This document shows, one piece after another, positions 56,778-64,000 of a stretch of 64,000 bases of DNA. Made by a program: the position numbers and the translations under genes. The stretch's first letter is position 1, and each line of letters opens with the position of its first letter. This stretch comes from Streptomyces stelliscabiei (lineage in GTDB: Bacteria > Actinomycetota > Actinomycetes > Streptomycetales > Streptomycetaceae). The notes beneath the pieces were generated by a model. That model had not been told where the DNA came from and made no database searches. It saw only the letters and a program-made list of their open reading frames with translations. The stretch spans positions 1 to 64,000 of the forward strand of contig NZ_JADBGF010000003.1 in the NCBI RefSeq assembly GCF_014873495.1, written 5' to 3'.

Positions 56778-59700
56778 ATGCCGGAGGCCTCCGACGAAGC
56801 CCGGGGCTTCCAGGGCAGGGCGATAAGTCTTGCCGTCCATGAATTCCAGGGGCCGCTGGTCGATCTCTCCTTCCTGAAGCAGGTTGGGGCACTGCGCAAG
56901 GCGCTGACCGTTGCGGGGTACGCGCTGGAGAGTCATGACGGTTTGACGGCCAAGGAAATGGGTTCGAAAGTCCACAGGTTCCTCGAGTCGCCCGGGGACC
57001 ATCCCCGTATCGTGCACATCCTCAGCCACGGCGTCGCCCCGCCGCCGAGCCGACGGCTGCATGCCGTGGGCGCCTGCGGTCAGTTCCATAAGGACACCGA
57101 CGTCCAGGTCTGGCTCGACCTCGTCGACATCTATCACCCAGAGCGGCCCTACACACTCTTCCTGCTTGACTTGTGCGGCGCCGGTCAGGCCGCGTGGCCG
57201 GACTGGACGCAGGGCGCTGTCGGCTTCGATCGGCGTGCCTGGGTGATTGGGGCCTGCGAAGAGTCTGAAGCGGCCTACAACGCCCGTCTCACCCAGGCCC
57301 TCGCCGACACACTCGACGGTCTTCGTGCCGACCCGGCTTCGTTGGAGCTGGAAGTATCGCGCCCGTACGTTCCGTTCGACACGTTCGTCGATGCCACCCG
57401 TGCGCGGGTCGATGAGCTTGCTTCGGCGCCGGGCGCTCACCAGCAGCGGGTGACCGCCACCCCGTACGACGGGACGTATCCAGATCTGCCTTTCTTGCGT
57501 AACCCCCGGGCGGTTCCCGTAGCTGTCCAGCTGGACGAGATACTCGACTTCGGCCACTGGCAGGGGGCGTCGACCGGGCGGCTGATGGCCCGGCCTCACA
57601 GGCGGGGGGTCGGCTTTGTCGGGCGGTCGACCGAGCTCGGTCGGATCGCGGACTGGATGGACTCCACCCTGGAGGGGGAGGCGCATCTCCCTTGGCTCTG
57701 CCTGGTCACCGGACGGCGCGGTTCCGGCAAGTCTGCGCTGCTCGGGGTCCTTGTCTGTGCGACGCACGAGGACTTCGACAAGGCCGACGATGCCATCTGG
57801 CTGACAGCGTTCCGGGGCGACGCCCCCTCGCGGCACGACACGGGCCACATGGCCGCGGTCCACGCGCGCCGACGCAGCCTCGACGCCATCCTCACGTCAG
57901 TCGCGCGGCAGCTGCGTGTGCAGGAGAGCATGCGGAAGTGGCTTGACGAGTCCTCTCCGGCCCGCAGCCTGTGCGAGGCCATCAGAGACCTGCCCTTTCC
58001 GCCGTTGCTGGTCATGGACGCCATCGATGAGGCCGAGAGCCCGGCAGAGGTGATCACGGAGCTTGTCCAGCCGTTGGCGGAACGCCGTCCGGACGGCCAG
58101 CCCCTGGCCTACTGCCTCGTCGGAATACGCGACGAGGAACCGGACCATGAGTTGCGTGCGACGGCTCAGCAGTCAGGGCTGTATTTCGACCTTGAGAGAA
58201 TCCGCGCGGACACCTTGTACACGGATCTCCGCGAATACGTGCTGATGCTGCTGCGTACCGAACCACGCTACGACGGCGTGCGGTTCAAGGATGCCCGGCC
58301 GCTGCTGGCGAAGGGTGTCGCGTCGTCCTTGAGCCGTCGGAAGCGCCCGGATCGGGGAGGGGAGTTCCTCATCTCCGGGCTGTACACACATCACATCCTG
58401 TCGCGTGAGTGGCCTGCGTTCGACGTCAAGTCCGCGGAGGACCTCGGCCGGGCGGTGCCCCTCGACCTGGCCGGTGTACTGAAGAAGGACCTGGACTCGG
58501 GTCCCGTGCAACGGCCGATGCGGCGGCCATTGTTCACCGCGCTCGCCCACGCCCACGGTGCCGGCATGCCCGCATCCGTCGCACGGTCCGTGGCGAAGCT
58601 CTTCCTCACCGATCCAGTCCTCCCCGAACTGGACGCAGTCCAGCAGGCCCTGGACGGCGAGGGGCACTACCTCCGCGTCTCCTTGGACACGGACGGCACG
58701 CTGCTGTACCGGCTCTACAACCAGGGCCTGGACGAGCACCTGAAGTCGGGGACGGACAGCACAGGTGGAGAAGGCCGGGCGGAGGGAGTCCTCGACGCCG
58801 TACTCGCCTGGGCCCAAGGGCTGCCCAGCGCCTTACACAGCATCTGGTCCACGCCCTACGTGCGCCGCCATGCCGCCCAGCACGCCGCTGACGAAGGGCG
58901 GCTGGCCGAACTCCTGGCCGACCCGGGATTCCTCATCCACACCGACACCGACGTGCTCGGTCCGATACTGGCCCGCCTGCTCCCGCGCCCGACCGAGCCG
59001 CACGCCTTCCTCCTGCGCCTACCGCCGGCCCGACTCCGGGACCTGTCATTCGGTGCGCGGCGGCAGCTGTTCGGCCTGGAGGCGATGCGGTGGGGCGCTC
59101 CCGCCCTCTCCCACGATCTGCTGACCGCACCCGCCCACGGAGCGCCACCGGTGCGGGCAGTTCCGTTGTGGTCCACGGGGACGAATCTCGACGCACGGCA
59201 GCTGTACGTCGCCGCCGACCACACGGACGCCGTGAACGCGGCGGTCGTGCTCGACCTCGACGGGCGCCAGGTCACGATCTCTGCGGGGGCTGACGGGACG
59301 ATCCGCACCGCTGACCTCGACGACGGACGCCCTGTGGGTGAGCCCATCACGGGTCACACCTCCGAGATCACTGCTCTGACGGCCACCACCCTCGACGGCC
59401 ACGACGGGCCTGTCCTGATCACCGGATCCGCCAACGGCCCGGTACACCTGTGGGACCTGGCGAGCAGCGGACCGGTCGGGGATCCGCTGATGGGCCACAC
59501 CGACGAGGTCACGGCGGTGACGACGTGGACGGCAGCGGGGAAGTCCTTCCTGATCACCGGGTCCGTCGACGGCACCGTACGGGTCTGGCAGCTTCCCGGC
59601 GGGGAACCGGTCGGGGATCCGCTGATGGGCCACACCGACTCCGTCACCGCCCTGGCGGTGCACACGACATCCGAGCAGTCCTTCCTGATCACCGGGTCCG

Positions 59701-61076
59701 TCGACGGCACCGTACGGGTCTGGGAACTTCCCAGCGGGGAACCGGTCGGGGATCCGCTGATGGGCCACACCGACGAGGTCACGGCGGTGACGACGTGGAC
59801 GGCAGCGGGGAAGTCCTTCCTGATCACCGGGTCCGTCGACGGCACCGTACGGGTCTGGCAGCTTCCCGGCGGGGAACCGGTCGGGGATCCGCTGATGGGC
59901 CACACCGACTCCGTCACCACGATCACCGTACTCCCCTCGACTGCGGGTACGACCGTCTTCACCGGCGATGCGTCAGGCCGCATCTACCAGTGGTCTGTCG
60001 AGGCCAGTCCCGTGGAGGGGACGGTCCTGCGCGGACACACCGGAGCGGTGACCGCCCTGAGCCTGGGCGGTGCGGATCAACCGAGCGTGCTGGTCTCCGC
60101 CAGCGAGGACGGCACCCTACGTGGCTGGGCCCTCTCCGACGGATCGCCGATACCGACTCCGGCACTCGGCCACGAAGGCCGAGTAGTCGGACTCGGCAGC
60201 CTGACGACCTCCCATGGGCAAGACGCGGCCGTCAGTGTGGGCACCGATCGCGTCATCCGCTTCTGGCGGACGGACGACGGCGCGCCTGCCGAGAACCTGC
60301 CCCCGATCGCCCTGCCGGCAGGCCCGGCGGCGATGGCCTACTCCGCTGAGGAACGCCTGCTGGTGACCGGAACCTCCACCGGAACCGTGTTGCTCCACAG
60401 CACCGACGACGGCGCCCTCACCCACGTCCCCATGGAACCCTCCTCGGCCGTCACTGCTGTCGAATGCGCCACGTTCGGCGGCAGACCGCACGCCCTCGTC
60501 GCCCACCAGGACGGCCGTGCGCACCTGTGGGACCTGCGGGAGCGAAAGCGCGTCGCAAGGCTCACCGGCCACCGGTCGGCGATCACGGCGATTTCCTTCT
60601 TCGGCCCCGCCTCGTCACCGACCGCCGTGACGGGCAGCTACGACCGAACCGTGCGGCTGTGGGACCTGACCACGCGCACCGAGTGCGGACAACTCGCCAC
60701 GCATCCCGACGCCGTGATGGCGGTCGTCTGCACGACGCTCGACACCGTCCCCGTCGCCGTGACCGCCTGCGCGGACGGGAGCCTACGCCTCTGGGAGTTG
60801 GGGGAATGCCGTCAGATCGATGAACTCGACGCGCACACAGACGCCGTCACCTCGCTCGCGTGCGCCACCGTGGACGGGGTGCCCACTGCCGTCACCACCT
60901 GCCGGGACGGTACGGCCCGGCTGTGGAACCTCACCACCCGCCGCCAGTCAGAGGAACTGGTCTTTCCCTATCCCGTCCACCGGGCACTGTGGCTCCCTGG
61001 CGACCGCCTCCTGGTGGGGTACGGCGCGGACGTGGCGGTGTTCCACGTCGGCGGTCTTCACGACGACGAGGACTGA
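56778..61076 (+). CDS. Caspase-like/NTPase/WD40 STAND protein
   Basis: This 1432-residue protein has a caspase-fold N-terminus with His84 (HILSHGV) and Cys133 (LLDLCGAG), an intact His/Cys dyad. The STAND NTPase follows (Walker A TGRRGSGKS about 311-319, Walker B LLVMDAIDEAE about 411-421), then a helical middle. From about residue 820 there are WD40 repeats, with units ending VHLW, VRVW, LRGW, VRLWDL and ARLWNL. Four blades (59471-60010) are almost identical. In known systems of this type, ligand binding by the propeller releases the protease, leading to cell death. Its specific trigger and substrate are unknown. Confidence 0.87.
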   Translation: MPEASDEARGFQGRAISLAVHEFQGPLVDLSFLKQVGALRKALTVAGYALESHDGLTAKEMGSKVHRFLESPGDHPRIVHILSHGVAPPPSRRLHAVGACGQFHKDTDVQVWLDLVDIYHPERPYTLFLLDLCGAGQAAWPDWTQGAVGFDRRAWVIGACEESEAAYNARLTQALADTLDGLRADPASLELEVSRPYVPFDTFVDATRARVDELASAPGAHQQRVTATPYDGTYPDLPFLRNPRAVPVAVQLDEILDFGHWQGASTGRLMARPHRRGVGFVGRSTELGRIADWMDSTLEGEAHLPWLCLVTGRRGSGKSALLGVLVCATHEDFDKADDAIWLTAFRGDAPSRHDTGHMAAVHARRRSLDAILTSVARQLRVQESMRKWLDESSPARSLCEAIRDLPFPPLLVMDAIDEAESPAEVITELVQPLAERRPDGQPLAYCLVGIRDEEPDHELRATAQQSGLYFDLERIRADTLYTDLREYVLMLLRTEPRYDGVRFKDARPLLAKGVASSLSRRKRPDRGGEFLISGLYTHHILSREWPAFDVKSAEDLGRAVPLDLAGVLKKDLDSGPVQRPMRRPLFTALAHAHGAGMPASVARSVAKLFLTDPVLPELDAVQQALDGEGHYLRVSLDTDGTLLYRLYNQGLDEHLKSGTDSTGGEGRAEGVLDAVLAWAQGLPSALHSIWSTPYVRRHAAQHAADEGRLAELLADPGFLIHTDTDVLGPILARLLPRPTEPHAFLLRLPPARLRDLSFGARRQLFGLEAMRWGAPALSHDLLTAPAHGAPPVRAVPLWSTGTNLDARQLYVAADHTDAVNAAVVLDLDGRQVTISAGADGTIRTADLDDGRPVGEPITGHTSEITALTATTLDGHDGPVLITGSANGPVHLWDLASSGPVGDPLMGHTDEVTAVTTWTAAGKSFLITGSVDGTVRVWQLPGGEPVGDPLMGHTDSVTALAVHTTSEQSFLITGSVDGTVRVWELPSGEPVGDPLMGHTDEVTAVTTWTAAGKSFLITGSVDGTVRVWQLPGGEPVGDPLMGHTDSVTTITVLPSTAGTTVFTGDASGRIYQWSVEASPVEGTVLRGHTGAVTALSLGGADQPSVLVSASEDGTLRGWALSDGSPIPTPALGHEGRVVGLGSLTTSHGQDAAVSVGTDRVIRFWRTDDGAPAENLPPIALPAGPAAMAYSAEERLLVTGTSTGTVLLHSTDDGALTHVPMEPSSAVTAVECATFGGRPHALVAHQDGRAHLWDLRERKRVARLTGHRSAITAISFFGPASSPTAVTGSYDRTVRLWDLTTRTECGQLATHPDAVMAVVCTTLDTVPVAVTACADGSLRLWELGECRQIDELDAHTDAVTSLACATVDGVPTAVTTCRDGTARLWNLTTRRQSEELVFPYPVHRALWLPGDRLLVGYGADVAVFHVGGLHDDED
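59471..60010 (+). repeat. Near-identical 135-bp tandem WD40 units
   Basis: Units begin at 59471, 59606, 59741 and 59876 (ACCGGTCGGGGATCCGCTGA each time), a period of 135 bp or 45 residues. Unit pairs 1-2 and 3-4 are almost identical across 270 bp, so a two-blade segment was recently duplicated. The reading frame is kept, so blade number can change by recombination. Confidence 0.9.
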
Positions 61077-61100
61077 GGCCTTCCGCCGACAACGCCCACC

Positions 61101-61976
61101 TCAGTGCAGGTAGTTCTTGAGAACCTCCGCGAGCTTCCTGCACCTCAGGTAGCTCTTCACCCCATGGGGGTCGAGGACGTTGAGTGACACGGTGATGTCC
61201 TCGTCCAGTCCCTCGAACCGCTCGCCCAGGCGTCCTGGTGGCAAAGCCACGGGATCGCCCACGTCAGCGATGTTCACCCACGCCCCTACGCGGGGCGGCC
61301 TGATGCCCTTGTCACGAGGCAGAGGATCAAGGCGCTCGAAGACGACATGTGGAACTCCGAGCGGGCTTCCGAGCGTGACCAGGAGCTCGACCCCGTCCCC
61401 CAGCTCCGGTTCCGCGCACAGCGCCTCGTACGTCACCACGCTGCCGAGGGAGTGGGCCAGGATCGCCCGGGGGCGCTGCTCGCGAATGGCCTCGGCGATC
61501 CGCTGCCGTGCCTTCTCCCTACGCCCGGTGTCCTGCGGGTCGAAATAGCTGGACAGAGAATCGGAGGCGCGCGCCAGGACGTCACAGGTCCCCTGGCCGA
61601 AGTGCTTCACCAGGGCTGCGGCCGGCTTGGCCACCGCCCACTTGTGGATGCCGTTCTGGCTGACCTGGTCGGCCCACTGGGCGCCGACTCTCTCCTTCCC
61701 CACCTCCTCGACCCACGTGACGAACAGCTCGCGCCCCAGAGGGTCCAGGTTCTCCACATCGGCCGTACCCATCGGAATGTCCTGGGCGAGGCAGTCGGCA
61801 TAGTAGGCGACAGGCAGTACTGCCAAGGACGGTTGGACGGGAGTGTGCCTCGCTCTGCCCCATTCGAGCCATTTAAGCCAGTCGGCGCCGATATTCTCAG
61901 TCGCGAGCGCCAGATCGTTACCAGCACGCGAGAAGTACTTGCGATTCCCAATCCCGTGAACCCCGAGAACCGACAT
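61101..61976 (-). CDS. Alpha/beta hydrolase (lipase/esterase-like)
   Basis: This 291-residue protein opens with the oxyanion-type MSVLGVHGIGNR and has the nucleophile elbow ILAHSLGSVVTYEAL, then LLVTLGSPLGVPHVV and the acid-containing WVNIADVGDPVALPP, the usual serine-hydrolase order. ATG 61976 follows GGGGTGGA. It is convergent with, and 25 bp from, the caspase-NTPase-WD40 gene. Alpha/beta hydrolases are recurrent partners of such NTPase conflict systems, where they may attack lipids or act as effectors. The link is an inference from neighbourhood. Confidence 0.8.
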   Translation of the reverse strand: MSVLGVHGIGNRKYFSRAGNDLALATENIGADWLKWLEWGRARHTPVQPSLAVLPVAYYADCLAQDIPMGTADVENLDPLGRELFVTWVEEVGKERVGAQWADQVSQNGIHKWAVAKPAAALVKHFGQGTCDVLARASDSLSSYFDPQDTGRREKARQRIAEAIREQRPRAILAHSLGSVVTYEALCAEPELGDGVELLVTLGSPLGVPHVVFERLDPLPRDKGIRPPRVGAWVNIADVGDPVALPPGRLGERFEGLDEDITVSLNVLDPHGVKSYLRCRKLAEVLKNYLH

Positions 61977-62349
61977 TCCACCCCTGTCCCGTTAGCTGAG
62001 CGTCGCCCTGACGCCCCGAGAGCACCCATCGTGGCAGGAAAGTCCTTCCGGTGACACGCCTATCGGTCCAGCACGGCCAGCGCCCGTCCCTCTGCCCCTC
62101 CATCCACTTGTTACGGGTTTCGTTGCGTGTCCTTGCGTGTCTGTATGTGTCCACCTTGATTGCGTGGCGGGTTGTGTTACGGGTTGGGTAGGGTGGGGGT
62201 GCTGCGGGTGGCCTGGGCGTGAACTCGGCTGCCGGGTGGGGTGTTGTGCCCGGCCGCGGTACGGCAGCGGGTGTCTCGTTGTCTCGCCTTCTGTGGCTGT
62301 CCGGTGCTCGTGCTGGTCGTTGGCATGTTGATCGTTTGGAGGGGTTGTT
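61977..62349. other. Intergenic region with short direct repeats
   Basis: No gene is seen. Between about 62109 and 62190 there are reiterated short motifs (TTACGGGTT twice, TGCGTGTC twice, and related GTGTCC) on a T-rich background for this strand. They could be operator or iteron-like sites; nothing else is recognisable. Confidence 0.3.
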
Positions 62350-62662
62350 GTGTCTCCTGTGTCTGCGGTGGTGCCTTCGGAGGCCTGGGTTCGGGCCGTG
62401 TATGAGTTCGTGGATGCGCGTCTGGATGAGGAGCTGCGTACGGAGTATCCGACGGCGGACAGTGAGCCGGTGGTGGACGTCTACCGGGTGCGGCTGGGGG
62501 AGGCGCAGGCGGCGCACCGGGGTTCGTCGAGGCCGTGCACCGCGGCGATCAGGATGCGGCCCGCCTCGTGTGGGAGGAGCTGGCCGCATCGCGGAGCGGT
62601 GGCAGGCCCATCCCGGCTTCCCCGGCCCGTTCCTTCCGGCGGCGGTGGCGGGTGGCCGGTGA
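62350..62662 (+). pseudogene. Decayed small gene with frameshifts
   Basis: From GTG 62350 one frame reads MSPVSAVVPSEAWVRAVYEF then VDARLDEELRTEYP. The next coding-like segment, FVEAVHRGDQDAARLVWEEL, is in a second frame, and RIAERWQAHPGFPGPF is in a third, ending at 62662. Together they form a plausible small helical protein broken by two frame changes. No function is assigned. Confidence 0.55.
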
Positions 62663-63056
62663 GCGGGGATCTTGCTGCGGCGCTGATGCGTGATGACCGG
62701 CTGGAGGTGCCGGGATGCACGCCGATGACCGGGTGACCTCCTGCGCCCACCAGGCCTGGGCGCAGGACTGCGTCGGCCGGCGCAATCGGCTGACGGGGTC
62801 GGCTGCTCGCCGGGGCTCTGGAGATCCACAGGATCCGCACCCGCACCCGGGCCGGGGCTGGTGTGTGGCGTCCGTGCCGCCGCGCCCCGGGCTGCTGGGC
62901 GTGCCCGCCGCTTGCGTCCCGTCCGTTACGCGCGTCGTTCCGCTGCAGGGTGTCGGCTGATGATGCCGTGCAGCGTGGACCCCCTTCTCTTGATCGTTTC
63001 CCGGCTGCGGCCGGTGCTGCTCACGGCGGTGTACCGCCCTGTTGAAGAAGGTCCCG
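62663..63056. other. Gene-poor stretch with small open frames
   Basis: A short frame from 62715 (MHADDRVTSCAHQAWAQDC) and one from 62963 (MMPCSVDPLLLIVSRLRPV) look weakly coding, but neither has a clear ribosome site or known family. No structural element is seen. Confidence 0.3.
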
Positions 63057-64000
63057 ATGTCTGATCGTCCTGTGATGCCTGATCCGTCCGACGCCGTCGA
63101 GTCCGTCGCCGGTCCGGCTGCCGTCGCTGCCGCGCTCTCCGAGGAGACTGCTGGGCCGGTCACCGGAGCTGCCGGGGCTGTGGTGTTGGGGGTGTCTCAG
63201 GCGCGGAACCGCTTGTATCAGCTGGTCGACGCGGCGCGGGACGACGGCCAGGTGGTGGTGGTCGAGAAGCGGGATGCGAAGGCCCGTCATACCTACCGCG
63301 CGGCGCTGATCCCGGTGGGGCGGCTGGACGCTGGGTCGCGTGCGCGGCTTTCGGGGTGGCCGTCGTGGGCGCGGACGTCAGCGCGTCCGAAGCTGGGTGA
63401 TCTTGTGGTGGCGGCGGGGGATTCGCTGGTGCGGCGGGGTGTGCCGCAGGTGCTGCTGGACCGTACGACGCCGCTGGCGGTTCTGGTCGAGGCCTCGCTC
63501 GTGCCGCCCGGTGACGCGCTGGTCGCGGTGCCCGGTGAAACGCTCACAGATGCCGCGGTGGCGGATGCCGCGCAGCTGACGTCTGCCGCACCCGGAGCTG
63601 CTGAAGGCCCGGCTGCGCCCGTCGCCGGTCCGGGGACGTCGCTGGCCGCTCCCGGGACCGCGCAGGTTTCGCCCCCCGTACGTGCGGCGGGTACGGCCGC
63701 GCCCGGCCACGCACCGGCTCTGGACGATGCGACCGCCGTGCCGGCGGCTGCTGGGGGCGGGGATCCGCAGGGCGCCGGCCAGCGCGAGGCCGAACGGGCC
63801 GCCGAGGCGGAGCCGGTCGCCGCCGCAGCTGAGGACACCGCCGTCGGCCAGGACACCGCCGTCGGCGAGGGCGTCGTGGCGGGGCCTGCCGTCGCTGCCG
63901 GTGCTGTTCAGGAGGTTGCCGTCGGCCGGGACACAGGCCATACGACGGTCCCCGTGGCTTCCGTGCGTGTGGCGGGGGCCCTGGCGGCAGCCTCCGCTCC
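63057..64000 (+). CDS. Large Ala/Pro-rich protein with Phd-like N-terminus, 3' end off the window
   Basis: ATG 63057 follows GAAGAAGG, and the frame stays open to the last base, so the gene is incomplete. Residues about 40-85 (VLGVSQARNRLYQLVDAARDDGQVVVVEKR...AALIPV) resemble a Phd/YefM antitoxin fold. A second related unit follows at about 105-145 (KLGDLVVAAGDSLVRRGVPQVLLDRTTPLAVLVE). The rest is low-complexity Ala/Pro/Val. Two Phd-like modules fused to a long disordered tail suggest a DNA-binding element protein rather than a simple antitoxin. Confidence 0.6.
   Translation, partial: MSDRPVMPDPSDAVESVAGPAAVAAALSEETAGPVTGAAGAVVLGVSQARNRLYQLVDAARDDGQVVVVEKRDAKARHTYRAALIPVGRLDAGSRARLSGWPSWARTSARPKLGDLVVAAGDSLVRRGVPQVLLDRTTPLAVLVEASLVPPGDALVAVPGETLTDAAVADAAQLTSAAPGAAEGPAAPVAGPGTSLAAPGTAQVSPPVRAAGTAAPGHAPALDDATAVPAAAGGGDPQGAGQREAERAAEAEPVAAAAEDTAVGQDTAVGEGVVAGPAVAAGAVQEVAVGRDTGHTTVPVASVRVAGALAAASA

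Overview
The DNA is very GC-rich. Third codon positions are almost all G or C, GTG starts are common, and neighbouring genes often overlap by 4 bp (ATGA/GTGA). Together with the gene families present, this points to Streptomyces or a close relative. The window is probably an accessory chromosomal arm or a large plasmid: there are no housekeeping genes, tRNAs or rRNAs, only defence systems, insertion sequences and decayed genes.

1-14.4 kb: a type I-E CRISPR-Cas locus of unusual layout. Three CRISPR clusters (858-3034) read leftwards. Two have duplicated leaders; the third is fully degenerate. A complete cas3 follows. A separate operon then encodes cas8e-cas11-cas7-cas5-cas6e, and where cas1-cas2 would normally lie it continues into a DD35E Mu/Tn7-type transposase (TnsB-like) and an AAA+ ATPase (TnsC/TniB/MuB-like). 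No cas1, cas2 or tniQ is visible. The arrays plus cas3 are bounded by complex inverted repeats (1-141 and 6147-6271) with paired TTCTCA motifs and TG...CA termini. These look like the ends of a Tn7/Mu-type element. I read this as a candidate type I-E CRISPR-associated transposition system and the most interesting feature here.

14.4-25 kb: a tiny membrane protein, a membrane-anchored P-loop NTPase with TPR-like repeats, an orphan type I-E repeat, a possible PD-(D/E)XK protein, three small regulators or unknowns, and a three-gene set ending in a UvrD-like helicase. 25-28.5 kb: two adjacent IS5-family elements inserted at one TTA site and splitting a small gene. The first carries a passenger gene.

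28.5-37 kb: a complete four-gene Wadjet (SMC-type anti-plasmid) system, type II by family content. 37-46.7 kb: a divergent six-gene block. Leftwards are a UPF1/DNA2-like helicase, two unknown proteins and a Cas4/AddB-like Fe-S nuclease; rightwards are SbcD and SbcC. It is probably a DNA-end-processing defence module.

48-62 kb: large STAND-type conflict proteins. They are a restriction-nuclease/NACHT protein, two caspase-like/NTPase/WD40 proteins encoded divergently (one has lost its catalytic cysteine) and an alpha/beta hydrolase. 62-64 kb: decayed small genes and the start of an Ala/Pro-rich protein with a Phd-like N-terminus that runs off the window.

Functions are inferred from motifs read by eye. 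No database or structure search was run.
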